Assembly: GCA_023548195.1 (NCBI GenBank)
Contig: JAJHZJ010000693.1
Span: 806,001 to 870,000, forward strand
Source: Bettongia penicillata ogilbyi
Taxonomy: Eukaryota > Chordata > Mammalia > Diprotodontia > Potoroidae
Length of the DNA stretch: 64,000 nt
Direction of reading: 5' to 3'
Within the stretch, counting starts at the first letter, position 1. Every line of letters starts with the position of its first letter. The notes under the pieces are model-generated. The model did no database searches, was not told the origin of the DNA, and saw nothing but the letters and a program-made list of their open reading frames with translations. This document shows, one piece after another, positions 36,230 to 46,224 of this stretch. The translations under genes and the position numbers were made by a program.

Positions 36230-36470
36230 ATTCCCTGCATAAAACCTGAGGGAGCTGAGCCTGGGAGACGGCCCTGCCCCCACCCCGCTCTATTACTGAA
36301 GGCTTCTGCTTAAAGCCCCCGAGGGAACTGAGCGTGGGAGGCGGGGGGGGGGGGGGCCCACCCCGCCCCCACCCGCTCCATTCCTGAAAGTCTCTACATA
36401 AAACCCCTGAGGGAAACGAGCCTGGGAGGCGGCCCTGCCCCCACCCCAGCACCTGAACTAAAGCTCACTG
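36230..36470 (+). promoter_or_regulatory. Tandem GC-rich monomers in the HAL1 5' UTR
   Basis: Three head-to-tail units begin at about 36240, 36312 and 36400. Each starts aaa.cc..gagggaact, continues gagc.tgggaggcgg and ends in a c-rich ccctgcccccaccc block, then cattcctgaaggcttctgc. Unit length is about 70-90 bp, varying because of a run of 16 G (36343-36358). Placement just before ORF1 and CpG content suggest promoter monomers such as those of rodent L1; promoter activity is inference. Confidence 0.6.
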
Positions 36471-36583
36471 ATTGACAGCCAGCAGGAGGAAAGCCCATTT
36501 AAATCTCAGAGGCCAAGCACTAGCTGGGCGGATCCAGGCGGGGGTGGAAAGGAATCTCAGAAGTCAAGTAACTGGCTGGGAAA

Positions 36584-37684
36584 ATGCCTAGAAAAGGGAA
36601 GAAAAATAAGACTTTAGAGAGTTTTTTCCAACAAATGCAAATGATCCCGACCTTCGGATCTGATGATGAGGACGTATCCTTGCCATCAGGGAAAGATGTG
36701 GAGGGCGGGGCCTCAGTACCCCAGACACCCCAGGGGGGTGGCAGGTGGGCTCAGGCCCTGGAAGAGCTCAAAAAGAATTTTGAAAAGCAAGTTAGACAGG
36801 TGGAGGAAAAACTGGGAAGAGAAATGTCACAGATGCAAGAAAAGTATGAAAAACGGGTCAATACCTTGGTAAAGGAGACCCAAAAAAATGCTGAGGAAAT
36901 TAACACCTTGAAAAATAGGCTCACTCAATTGGCAAAGGAGGTTCAAAAAGCCAATGAGGAGAAGAATGCTTTCAAAAGCAGAATGAGCCAAATGGAAAAA
37001 GAGGCTCAAAAGCTCACTGAATTTAATAGTTCTCTCAAAATTAGAATGGAACAGATGGAGTCTAATGACTTTATGAGAAACCAAGAAATCACCAAACAAA
37101 ACCAAAAGAACGAAAAAATGGAAGAGAATGTGAAATATCTCATGGGAAAAACAACTGACCTGGAAAATAGATCCAGGAGAGACAATTTAAAAATTATGGG
37201 ACTACCTGAAACTCATGATCAAAAAAGGAGCCTACACATCATCTTGCATGAAATTATCAAGGAAAACTGCCCTGACATTCTAGAACCAGAGGGCAAAATA
37301 AGTATTGAAAGAATCCATCGATCACCACCTGAAAGAGATCCAAAAAGAGAAACTCCTAGGAACATTGTGGCCAAATTCCAGAACTCCCAGCTCAAGGAGA
37401 AAATCTTGCAAGCATCTAGAAAGAAACAATTCCAGTACTGTGGAAATACAATCAGGATAACCCAAGATCTAGCAGCTTCTACATTAAGGGATCGAAGGGC
37501 GTGGAATAGGATATTCCAGAAGGCAAAGGAACTAGGACTCAAACCAAGAATCACCTACCCAGCTAAACTGAGTATAATACTTCAAGGGAAAATATGGTCT
37601 TTCAATGAAACAGAGGACTTTCAATCATTCTTAATGAAAAAACCAGAGCTGAAAAGAAAATCTGACTTTCAAACACAAGAATGA
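36584..37684 (+). CDS. HAL1 ORF1, RNA-binding coiled-coil protein
   Basis: A complete 366-codon frame with A at -3 of its ATG. L1 ORF1 proteins form trimers that coat the element's RNA and act as chaperones during retrotransposition. Visible here: a basic N-terminus (PRKGKKNK), a PIP-like NKTLESFF at 8-15, an acidic patch (SDDEDV, 26-31), a Lys/Glu-rich coiled coil at about 55-185, an RRM start at 193-209 (LENRSRRDNLKIMGLPE), and a C-terminal domain with RETPRNIVAKF (255-265), KEKILQASRKK (271-281) and TYPAKLSI (324-331). These last blocks are the hallmark of L1 ORF1. No stop or frameshift, unlike the other two copies in the window. Length is close to the usual 340-370 residues. No reverse transcriptase is linked, so any movement would need L1 ORF2 in trans. 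Confidence 0.9.
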   Translation: MPRKGKKNKTLESFFQQMQMIPTFGSDDEDVSLPSGKDVEGGASVPQTPQGGGRWAQALEELKKNFEKQVRQVEEKLGREMSQMQEKYEKRVNTLVKETQKNAEEINTLKNRLTQLAKEVQKANEEKNAFKSRMSQMEKEAQKLTEFNSSLKIRMEQMESNDFMRNQEITKQNQKNEKMEENVKYLMGKTTDLENRSRRDNLKIMGLPETHDQKRSLHIILHEIIKENCPDILEPEGKISIERIHRSPPERDPKRETPRNIVAKFQNSQLKEKILQASRKKQFQYCGNTIRITQDLAASTLRDRRAWNRIFQKAKELGLKPRITYPAKLSIILQGKIWSFNETEDFQSFLMKKPELKRKSDFQTQE

Positions 37685-38762
37685 GAAGAAGCATGAAAAA
37701 GTAAACAGCAAAGAGAAGTCTTAAGGGACTTACCAGAAGTGAACTGTTTACATTCATACAGGGAAAGACAATATTTCTAACTCTTAAAACTTTTCAGTAT
37801 CTGGGTAGTTGGTGGGACCACACATACACATGTACACGCATGCACACACATACACACATGCACACACATACAGAGATAGAGAGCACAGATTGAACTGAAT
37901 AGGATGGGACCATACCTTAAAAGAAACTAAGGTAAATGGTGAGAGAGAAATGTAGGGGGAGGAAAGAGAGGGAAAGGGAAGGGGGTAACTATATGTCATT
38001 TAAGAGGCAGGTAGGAGTTTTTCTTAGTGGAGGGATAAAGAGGAGAGCTGAGAAAAAAAAACAAAACAAAACAAGAAGTACCCTCATCACATTTGACTAA
38101 ACGAAGGAGTGAAATGCACACTCATTTTGGTATGAAAACCTATCTTACAGTATAAGAAAGTGGGGGAGAAAGAGATATTGAAAGCGGGGGGATGATGGAA
38201 GGGAGGGCAAAGGGAGGAGGGAGCAATTTGAAGTCAACACTTGGGGAGGGACAGGATCAAAAGACAGAAGAGAAACAATGAGGGGCAGGGTAGGATGGAG
38301 GGTAATCCAGTTAGTCTTACACAACACGACTGTTATCAAAGTCATTTGCAAAACTACACAGATATGGCCTATATTGAATTGCCTGCCTTCCCAAAGAGAA
38401 TGGGTGGGGAGGGAGGGATGGGGAGAATTTGGAACTCAAAGTTTTAGGAACAACTGTTTAGTATTGTTGTTGCAACTAGGAAAGAAGACATACAGTTAAT
38501 GAGGACTAGAAAGTCGTCTGGCCCTACAGGAGAAAAGAAAAGATGGAGACAAGGGAAGGAAGGGATGACAGAAGAGAGGACAGATTGGAGATAGGGAAAA
38601 TTAGATTGCTTGGGGTATTGGGGTGGGGGGAGGGGATAAAAGGGGAGAAAATTTGGAACCCAAAAATTTGTGAAAATGAATGTAAAAAATTAAATAAATA
38701 AATAAAATTTTAAAAAAATGAGAAAATTAAAAAAAAAAGATTGACATTTAAAAAAAAGAAAA

Positions 38763-38775
38763 GAAAAGAAGCGTA
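38763..38775. repeat. Target-site duplication of HAL1, right copy
   Basis: gaaaagaagcgta; see the left copy at 35710-35722. Confidence 0.85.
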
Positions 38776-39204
38776 CTATTCTTACAGTCATCTTAACAAT
38801 CTGCAGAAAACATGACAACAATAATACCATGCCTTGCTGGCATTTCAAGTTTAAATTAACTTAAAATAAATAAACAAAATACATAAATAAATAAAATGAT
38901 TTCTAAAATAAAATAACTTAAATTAATTGAATTCCAGTCAGTACAGGCCACCTCCACATTCTCGAGTGCTGCAAAGGACAGGCGTCTCCAGAGGAAGCGT
39001 GGCCTGTGACGGGCAGCTTTGGTTGTCACAAAGCTCTGCCTTACGCCGAGCTGAAATCTCCCCTCTGTAGCTTCTCCACATCGGTCCTGCTTCCCACCCA
39101 AAGCACTGGTCTGTTCCTTCTTCCAGAGAGGAGACTTTCAAAGACACTCTCTTGAGTTTTCTCTTCTCAAACTAAACAGCCTGCAGCATGCCCTCTACTG
39201 TTCT

Positions 39205-39850
39205 CATATGATGTCAGTCAGTCAATAAGCTTTTTCAAGAGTCAGGCGTTGTGCTAAGCACAGGGGATACAAAAAGAGGCAAAAGCTAGTCCCTGCCCCC
39301 AACAAGCTCACAGCTTAATGGGGGAAACATGTAAACAACTATGTAGACCTAGATATAATCAATAGAGGGAAGGCACTAGCATTAAGGGGGTTAGAAAAGA
39401 CTACTCATAGAAGGTGAAGTGTTAGCTGAGACGTGGCTGGAAGCCAAGAGGCAGAAATCAGGAAGGAAATCATTCCAGGCATGGGGGATGGCCAGTGAAA
39501 ATGGCCAAGAGCAAAAGATGGGGAGTCACATGTGAGGAACAGCAAGGAGGCCAGTGCTATGGGGTGTAACAGCACATGGAGGGGAGCAAGTTATAAGAAA
39601 AGTGAGAAGAAAGAAGGCAGTTAAGCTGGAGATTGGAGATGGCTGAACAAGGGGTGATAAGGTCAGATCTGTACTTCAGGAAGATTAATTTGGCAGCCAA
39701 GTGAAAATGGACTGGAATGGGGAGAAACTTGAGAGAGGCAGACTCACCAGCAGACCACCAGGAGAAGGGGGAGCTGGCACCAGGATGGTAGCAATGCCAG
39801 AGGAAAGATAGAGGCATCTTTAAGAGATATAAAATTAACATGGAGAGGGC
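39205..39850 (-). mobile_element. L2 fragment, antisense
   Basis: It runs from the 3'-end block (agtcaggcgttgtgctaagc) through cattccaggcatgggggatg, ggtcagatctgtacttcagg and gagacttgagagaggcagac-like blocks into the upstream body. Same family as 5195-6720. Confidence 0.8.
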
Positions 39851-40170
39851 ACCACCATCCTCCCAATCCCTGAGGCTCCCAACCCAGGAGTCATCCTAGT
39901 CCTCATTATCTCTCACCCCCAGATCCAAGCTGTTGCCAAGGCCAGATGATTCCACATCTGCAATGTCTCTTGAATATTCCCCCTTCTCTCCTCTGACACT
40001 GCCACTGCTGGTGCAGGCCCTCCTCTCTCACTCTGGACTACTGCAATAGCTGCTGGTGGATCTGCCTGCCTTTAGTCTCTCCCCAAAGTCCATCCTTAAT
40101 TCAGTCACTAAAGTGTAATCCCTTTCTCCCCTGACTCACACAGACACACACATACTCAATAAACTCCAGT
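39851..40170 (+). mobile_element. L2 fragment, first piece, split by L1
   Basis: cccaacccaggagtcatcct, gatgattccacatctgcaat and aataaactccagtggc. Its continuation (agtggctcccaactgcctcc) is found after the L1 at about 41010. Confidence 0.8.
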
Positions 40171-40998
40171 GGCATTGATGGGTGAAATGCAAATTAAAAC
40201 AACTCTGAGTACTATTTCACACCTATCAGATTGGCTAATATGACAAAATAGGAAAATGATAATGTTGGAGATAGGGGAAAATTAGAACACTGATGCACTG
40301 TTGGTGGCCACTGTGAATTGACCCAACCATTCTGGAGAGCAATAAGGAACTATGCCCAACGGGCAAGAAAATTGTGCATACCCTTTGACCCAGCAATATC
40401 ATTTCTAGGTCTATGTCCCAAAGAAATCATAAAAAAAGGAAAAGGACCCATGTGTACAAAAATATTTATAACAGCTCTTTCTGTGGTGGCAAGGAACTAG
40501 AAATTGAGGTGATGCCCATCGATTGGGGAATGACTGAACAAGTTATGGTCTAAGAATGTAATGGAATACTACTACTCCATAAGAAATGGTGAGCAGGCAT
40601 ATTTCAGGAAAATCTGGGAAAGCTTACATGAGAACATTATACACAGTAATAGCAAGATTGTGCAATGATCAACTTTGACAGACAGCTCTTCTCAGCAGTG
40701 CAACCATCTAAGACAATTCCAAAAGACTCAGGATGGAAAATCCTCTCCACATCCAAAGAAAGAACTATGGAGTCTGAATACAGATTGGAGCATACTATTT
40801 TCTCTTTTTGTTGTTGCTGTTTTTTTATTTCTCATGAGTTGTCCTCTTTGTTCTGATTCTCCTTTTACATGATTAATATGGAAATCCATATTATGTATTG
40901 CCTACATCACATTGCACGCCATCTTGGGGAGGGGGAAAAATTTAGAACTCAAAATCTTATGAAAGTTGAGTGCTGAAAACTAAAACTAAAAAAAATAA
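40171..40998 (+). mobile_element. 5'-truncated L1 with ORF2 C-terminus and 3' UTR
   Basis: Begins at gtgaaatgcaaattaaaac. A 60-codon open stretch (40318-40500) encodes the ORF2 C-terminal blocks TQPFWRAIRN, IPFDPAISFLG and CTKIFITALSVVA. The usual 3' UTR then follows (gaacattatacacagtaata, ccaaagaaagaactatgg, catgattaatatggaaat). It is flanked by ccagtggc on both sides, an 8-bp target-site duplication, inside L2. Confidence 0.85.
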
Positions 40999-41490
40999 AA
41001 GAAGTGGGGCAGGGCTAACACCAGTGGCTCCCAACTGCCTCCAAGAGCAAATACAAAATCCTCTGTTTAGATTTCGAAGCCCCTCAAACCTTTCTGGTCT
41101 TCTTACACCTTACTCCCCAGCATGCCCTCTGATCCAGTGACACCAGCCTACCAGCCGGTCCACCAAGATTCTCCATCTCTCAGCTCTGAGCATTCTCTCT
41201 GGTTGTCCCCCATGCCTGGAATGCTCTCCCTGTGACAGATCCCACCTTCCACAGGAAGCCTTTCCCAGCCCCTCCTAATTCCAGTGCCTCCCTCTGTTAA
41301 TTATTTCCTAGTTATACTGTACATAGCTTGTGTGTATAGATTTGTTTGCATATTGTCTCCCCCAGTAGACTCTAAGCTCCATGAAGGCAGGGACTTTCTT
41401 TTGCCTCTTTCTGTATCTCCAGTGCTTAGCAGAGTACCTGACACACAGTAGGCACTTAATAAATGTTTATTGAATTGAACTGAAAATAAG
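40999..41490 (+). mobile_element. L2 fragment, second piece, with 3' end
   Basis: Continues L2 after the L1: gtggctcccaactgcctcca, agcccctcaaacctttctgg, then tggaatgctctccctgtgac and the 3' end gactctaagctccatgaagg with ttaataaatgtttattgaat. Confidence 0.85.
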
Positions 41491-41494
41491 GGAT

Positions 41495-41713
41495 AAGAAA
41501 GAGTAAGGAATCAAGGAAGACACCTAGTTTGTGAGTCTCCAGGACTGGGAGGATTATGGTGCCCTCAACAGTACTAGGGACATTTGGAAGTGGAGAGGGC
41601 ACCAGGCAAGGTCAGTGAGCTCAATTTGGGACATTCTGAGTTGAGTTTTATGGGACATCCACTTCTAGATGTCCAATAGGCAATTGGTGATATGCATCTA
41701 GACTCGCATCTAG
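41495..41713 (-). mobile_element. L2 fragment, first piece, split by a retrocopy
   Basis: tccaggactgggaggattat, ttgagttttatgggacatcc and agatgtccaataggcaattg. It is interrupted by the retrocopy and resumes at about 42235. Confidence 0.75.
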
Positions 41714-41723
41714 CCTACACTTG

Positions 41724-42162
41724 TTTTTTTAACAACAGTGTTAGATATTTTATTTTTAAAATCATGTTTTAAATTCACCTGTCTTGGTAGAAATAGAAAG
41801 CAAAACATTTTCATTTGAAAGTCAAATATACTTCACTGCCTCAGTCACAGCAATCTCATATACTAAGAAACACATCAAAAGTGAGAGCCTGATCAGAGAA
41901 GTTGCCACTTAAGAACTCTGAGCAACGCCATTTCCATAGTAGTATGTACTATACACAGGACTTGTCTACTGCAGTCATCTCTGCTAAAGGTCACCATCTA
42001 GGTTAGGTGGCTTCACAGTTTATTAAGAAGTGTACAGTAAGCAATTTGGATGTGGGGCAAGTAAACTAGCTACCTCACAAACAGGATAGGCATGACACTC
42101 CAGAAGGAAGCAGCTAATCCCAGTAGGGAAGTCCTTTCAAATTTAGCTTTATATACAGCACA
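41724..42162 (-). pseudogene. Processed retrocopy of an unidentified transcript 3' end
   Basis: On the minus strand this 440-bp insert ends in a short poly-A (poly-T at 41724-41730), with an AATAAA at about 41749-41754 some 20 bases upstream of it. It is bounded by cctacacttg (41714-41723) and cctacacatg (42163-42172), a target-site duplication matching at 9 of 10. It interrupts an L2. No family motif or long open frame is visible, so it is probably a 3' UTR fragment copied by L1 machinery. Source gene not recognised. Confidence 0.6.
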
Positions 42163-42177
42163 CCTACACATGACCTA

Positions 42178-42232
42178 TTTTGTGTGTGTGTATGTGTGTG
42201 CATGCATGTGTGCGTGCGTGTGTGTGTGTAAA
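42178..42232. repeat. TG microsatellite
   Basis: (TG)n with catg and cgtg interruptions. Confidence 0.9.
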
Positions 42233-42234
42233 GT

Positions 42235-43140
42235 CACAAATAACTGAGAGAGAGGTTAGGGCTAGATAAGTAAGTAGATCTGCAAATCTTAAGTATAGAG
42301 AAGGTGACTGAATTCATGGAAGCTGATGATATCACCAAGTAAAATAGTACAAAAGAAGAAGAGGGCCTACAACAGAGCCCTACAGAGTGTGCCCACCTTT
42401 AGTGGATGTGACCTTGATGAAGCCCAAGCAAAAGAAACAGAAAAGGAGCATTGAGACAGGTAGGAGGAGCACCATGATAAAGCAGCATGACAGAAACTGA
42501 GAGAAAAGAAAAGATCCAGGAGAGATCAAGCAACAGTGTCAAAGGCGTCACAGATGTCAAAAAGAATGAGAAAAGGCCAACAGATTAAGGAAATGAGAGA
42601 TCATTCTCAACTTTGGACAGAGAATTTCAGTGGAATGAGGAGACTGGAAGCCACAGTGTGGAGAGATGAGAAGAGAATGGGAGGAAAGTGAGGGGAAGCA
42701 AAGACACTTATCGTAGAAGACCCTCTCCAGGAGTTCAGCCACAAAAGGGAAGTGCAGCAGCTGATGGAAATAGATAGATCAGCTGTGAACTTTTTGCCAA
42801 TACGGTTGGCATGGAAAGTTTCTAGGCAAAAAAAAAAATTTTAAAAAAGGAACATTGCGTAGACAGAAGAGATAGAAGGTAAGTGAGAGTGGGGAACGAT
42901 AGAGGGGGCACTAGCTTGTGCAGGAAAAGAAGCTGGCCTTGGCAAGGAGAAAGGCCAGGTTTTCATGTGGGACAAGGAGGCATCTGGGTGAGGGGAGATG
43001 AGGATGAGAGGAGAAATGGGGAAGCAGGAGCCACAGGAGATTTGAAGAGGGATGAAAAGGTTTTGAAGAGCCACTGTGAGGAGTGGGATAGTGAGTTAAT
43101 TAAGGCGTTGTATAAGGATGACCTTACTACAGTGAGAGGG
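42235..43140 (-). mobile_element. L2 fragment, second piece, antisense
   Basis: gagagaggttagggctagat, ggaagctgatgatatcacca, then ggcctacaacagagccctac, gtcaaaggcgtcacagatgt, caggagttcagccacaaaag and agagggggcactagcttgtg: the same order as in 5195-6720. Confidence 0.85.
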
Positions 43141-45775
43141 TGATCTGGTCAGGAAAGAAAGAAAACATCCAGTCCTCTCTTAACATGGCCACTCTATGCT
43201 TAGTAATGCAGGTAGGAATGAGAGAACACTGCTGGTTCATGTTGAGCACCCCAGCCTTAAACATACAATGCCACATTCATCTTCAACCACTTAACTGTAC
43301 TTTCTTCCAGTTCACTCTATTGTGAAAGAGTTGGTTAAGTATCTTCTTGAAATCAAAACACAAGGAAGTCATGGTGTCCTCCTGATCAAAAAAGGAAATC
43401 ATGGTGGTTTGATATGATTTGTTCTTAGCAAATCCTGTGCTTATCAACATTTTCTTTTTTCAAGTTGCCATAAAGTATTCAATAATTTCATCCAGAATTT
43501 TCTTAGGAATTAACGTTCCTACAGTTTTCTGAATCCATCTTAAATAAATGCCTTTCATTTGCCCCCTGCCTCCCCATCCCCATTTTTAAAACTCAGTATA
43601 TTTATCCATCTCTCAACTTCGGACACCTCTCGTATGCATCATAGCTTCTTTAAGATAATGGGCAATGGTTCTAATCATATTTATAAGCTCTTTTAGCAGA
43701 GAAAATGAAAAAAAGAAGGGATAGAAGAGATCCCACAAAGGTGGTCTCTATAGACAAGAGAGTAAAATATATTTTAGTACGTAAAAGAGAAACTTTTTGA
43801 TACGTACACTGTAGGCCTAAAAAGCTAAACCTGAATGTTCTTATCATATTCCCTTTGTGTAAAAGGAAACTAAAAAGAAAGAATGAAAGAAAAATCCACA
43901 GTGAAAAAACAGTGAAATGGTTACTGGCTCTTTAAGAAAATCCTCAGAGAAACATAACTGTAGAAAGCCTGGTGAATACAACATTGATTGGGAGTGAGGT
44001 AACCACAAACACCACTGTCTCAAATGAAAAGGGATTCAAAATCTGACCCAGAAAACAAGCATCGTAACCACTGGATAAAATTTTAATGACAAACACAAGA
44101 TGCTGTACATACAGGCGAGATTGAATTATCTGATGTTAGGCCATCAACGTAAGGCTCTTTTAGAAAGAAGAGATGTTGGGAGCCCGCTCTGACCCAAGAT
44201 CAAGTTTCATTCTATTGATCCATGAAACTCTGGCTGAAGAACAAATCTTGGACAGCAGAAGAGGGAATGAAGGAAGGATTGACACACTGCTGGCGTCTTC
44301 ACTTCATGAAAACCATTTCTAGAAAGAAAAGTCCATGTTTGGCTTTCTTAGAGTAGGAGAATCCAAGTGACATCTCCGCTTTGAGTCGTGCACTTCTTAG
44401 AGTTTTAGAAATGCCTCTTAACTGAAGCAATGTACTGTCTAGATATGTCATAGGATCATGGAATGCCAGAAATGGAAAAGACACCAGAAATCCCCCTATT
44501 TAATCACCTTATGATTAGAAATATGGGGCCCAAAGAAGTGAACTGGGCTGCCCATCTTCATAACAAAGGGGCTTTTCCGGCTCACCTTTTGGTACTTAGC
44601 ATAAGTCGGTGTAACGTATTTCTATGGCACTCATCTTAAACTTGCAGGACATTTTACAAATGTTTACTCAGAATAGATCTGTGATGTCCAAGATCTGCAC
44701 TAATCTTGAAATCTGAGTAAACATAAATAAAAGGACAAAGTCAGAAGACAGCTTTCCTCCTGGGCATACGTTGTGTGTTAAAAGCACCAAATACTGTCAA
44801 TGAGAGTTACTCAGTACTGCTTTTTCCAAAACATTAATTGTCCATTAAAATCCTCCTGCCTACCATTTGACAATTCAGTCCAAACCTGAGTGCCATTAAA
44901 AAATGCTACTTGAGGAAAGCTTTTTCTGTATTCACTAAAGAAACAGACCTATTTGCTATTATTACAGAAATATGTCTAGGATACTTCTCCCTTGGGTAAG
45001 CTATTCTTCTAGGTGAGTCACTCAAATTTGAAATACAACTTTGAAGTGTCCTAATTGGCCCTTCGCAGCAATGTATACGTGGAGTGGTGATGTACAAATG
45101 TTCGTGATCCATAGAGAAAAACGGTCTTCCTATTACAGTGAGACAGAAAAACATGTGGGCATCTCTCGCAATTTATGAAGAATTCATAAGTGGTTTTCTG
45201 TGAAGAATGCAGAGAAATTTACAGATGTGAGAGTGAAATTAGACTTCCAGTACACCAAGATACACAAAGAGCCTACTCCAAGGCAGCTTAAACAGCAAAT
45301 ATATACTATGTGGTGGGAAACGAGGATAATGTGTGGTCACAGCCCTCCATCATAATAAAGGCTTCAAAAATAAAGAATTGGTAGAGTCACTGGTTTGGAC
45401 CAACTCTTCTTCTTCTCATCTGACTTTTTTATGTCTTCATAAAATACAAACTATTTATTCTAATGAAAACCCAACACAACATGCCACAAGAGTAATTTAA
45501 AAGCTGAGGAAGTCTTATTAAGACAAATGGCTTAAGAATCCCACTCAAGAGGAGGCTGATTCTGTAGTTTGAGTTTCATTATTAGCTGTAGAACACTGAC
45601 AGCGAGAGGCATTGTGGAAATAGCAGAGAACTGATTCATAAGCAACCTTCCATCCTAAGAATGTGATGTAATGGCAAACAGTGTTAGCATTTGGAAGATG
45701 TGTATCTGACACTACCCTAAAGACAAGGAAGCAGAAGAGACATCAAGATCAAGAGGAAAAAGGAAAAATATTTTT
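43141..45775. other. FBXW8 intron, mostly unassigned
   Basis: About 43330-43640 may be an ancient LINE (CR1/L3-like) piece (aaatcctgtgcttatcaac, ttcatccagaattttctta). About 44440-44560 is a MIR-like piece. Nothing else recognised. Confidence 0.35.
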
Positions 45776-45781
45776 TCTTAC

Positions 45782-45870
45782 CCAGCAATAACAACACCAT
45801 CACAAGAATGGACATCGCATAGAACTTTACCAAGCTCATACTGCAGCTGGCTCACAGCACCATTGCGATT
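45782..45870 (-). CDS. FBXW8: FBXW8 internal exon: linker into WD40 propeller
   Basis: This is an 89-nt exon in phase 0 at its start, ending with two bases (GG) of a split glycine codon completed by the first A of the next exon. It encodes 29 full codons beginning NRNGAVSQLQYELG and ending HSCDGVVIA. The second half, a hydrophobic beta-strand-like VLCDVH..DGVVIAG, is the first strand set of the WD40 propeller. The acceptor is ctttaatgcag before AATCGC, and the donor is GCTGG before gtaaga. It is too short to stand out as an open reading frame; it was found from reading-frame continuity with the flanking exons. Relative to the human protein as I recall it, the segment before VLCDVHS is the least conserved part. 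Confidence 0.9.
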
Positions 45871-46017
45871 CTGCATTAAAGAAATTGGGAAAAAACTTTT
45901 CACACTATTGTTGAGATCATCTAGTAACAAAATATCTAGGTAAGTCTCACAGCAATTTAAAAAATTTTCTAAATTGTATTACCATTTTCAACATCTTTCT
46001 AATCATCAGGAAAATAG

Positions 46018-46072
46018 GTTTATATATACATACATATATACATATATATGCATATATGTATATTCACAGAGT
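46018..46072. repeat. TA/CATA microsatellite
   Basis: tatatatacatacatatata units. Confidence 0.85.
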
Positions 46073-46224
46073 TATCTCTCTATGCAGACATGTATCTCCA
46101 TATTCTCTCCCTTAGAACCCAGATCCATACAGATAAAAGTTCTTAAAACTAGCCCATCTAATGTTACTTAGGTAATCATAAGGACAAAGGATCACAGAGA
46201 CAGAGCTGGAAGGAACCTCAGATG

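Larger units (their letters stand above)
35723..38762 (+). mobile_element. HAL1 (half-L1) retrotransposon with intact ORF1
   Basis: Complete-looking element: starts ggcagagccaagatgacaga, has a GC- and CpG-rich 5' UTR to 36583, one open ORF1, then about 1.05 kb of 3' UTR with CA repeats, a purine-rich segment and an A/TAAA-rich tail. It is bounded by a 13-bp target-site duplication with one mismatch. ORF2 is absent: at about 38315 the spacer that normally leads to ORF2 (ccagttagt) runs straight into L1 3' UTR sequence (cttacacaacacgac). HAL1 families of this type are known in mammals, including marsupials. It lies antisense to FBXW8 inside its largest intron seen here. Confidence 0.88.

Noticed and set aside
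35680..36452. Several Pro/Gly/Arg-rich frames on both strands
   Set aside because: They are shadows of the GC-rich HAL1 5' UTR; length comes from the low stop frequency in GC-rich DNA.
38311..38320. Splicing as the origin of the HAL1 deletion junction
   Set aside because: The left edge (cagttagt) is a poor donor, and the right edge lacks an AG acceptor in the related L1 3' UTR sequence, so template switching or deletion fits better.
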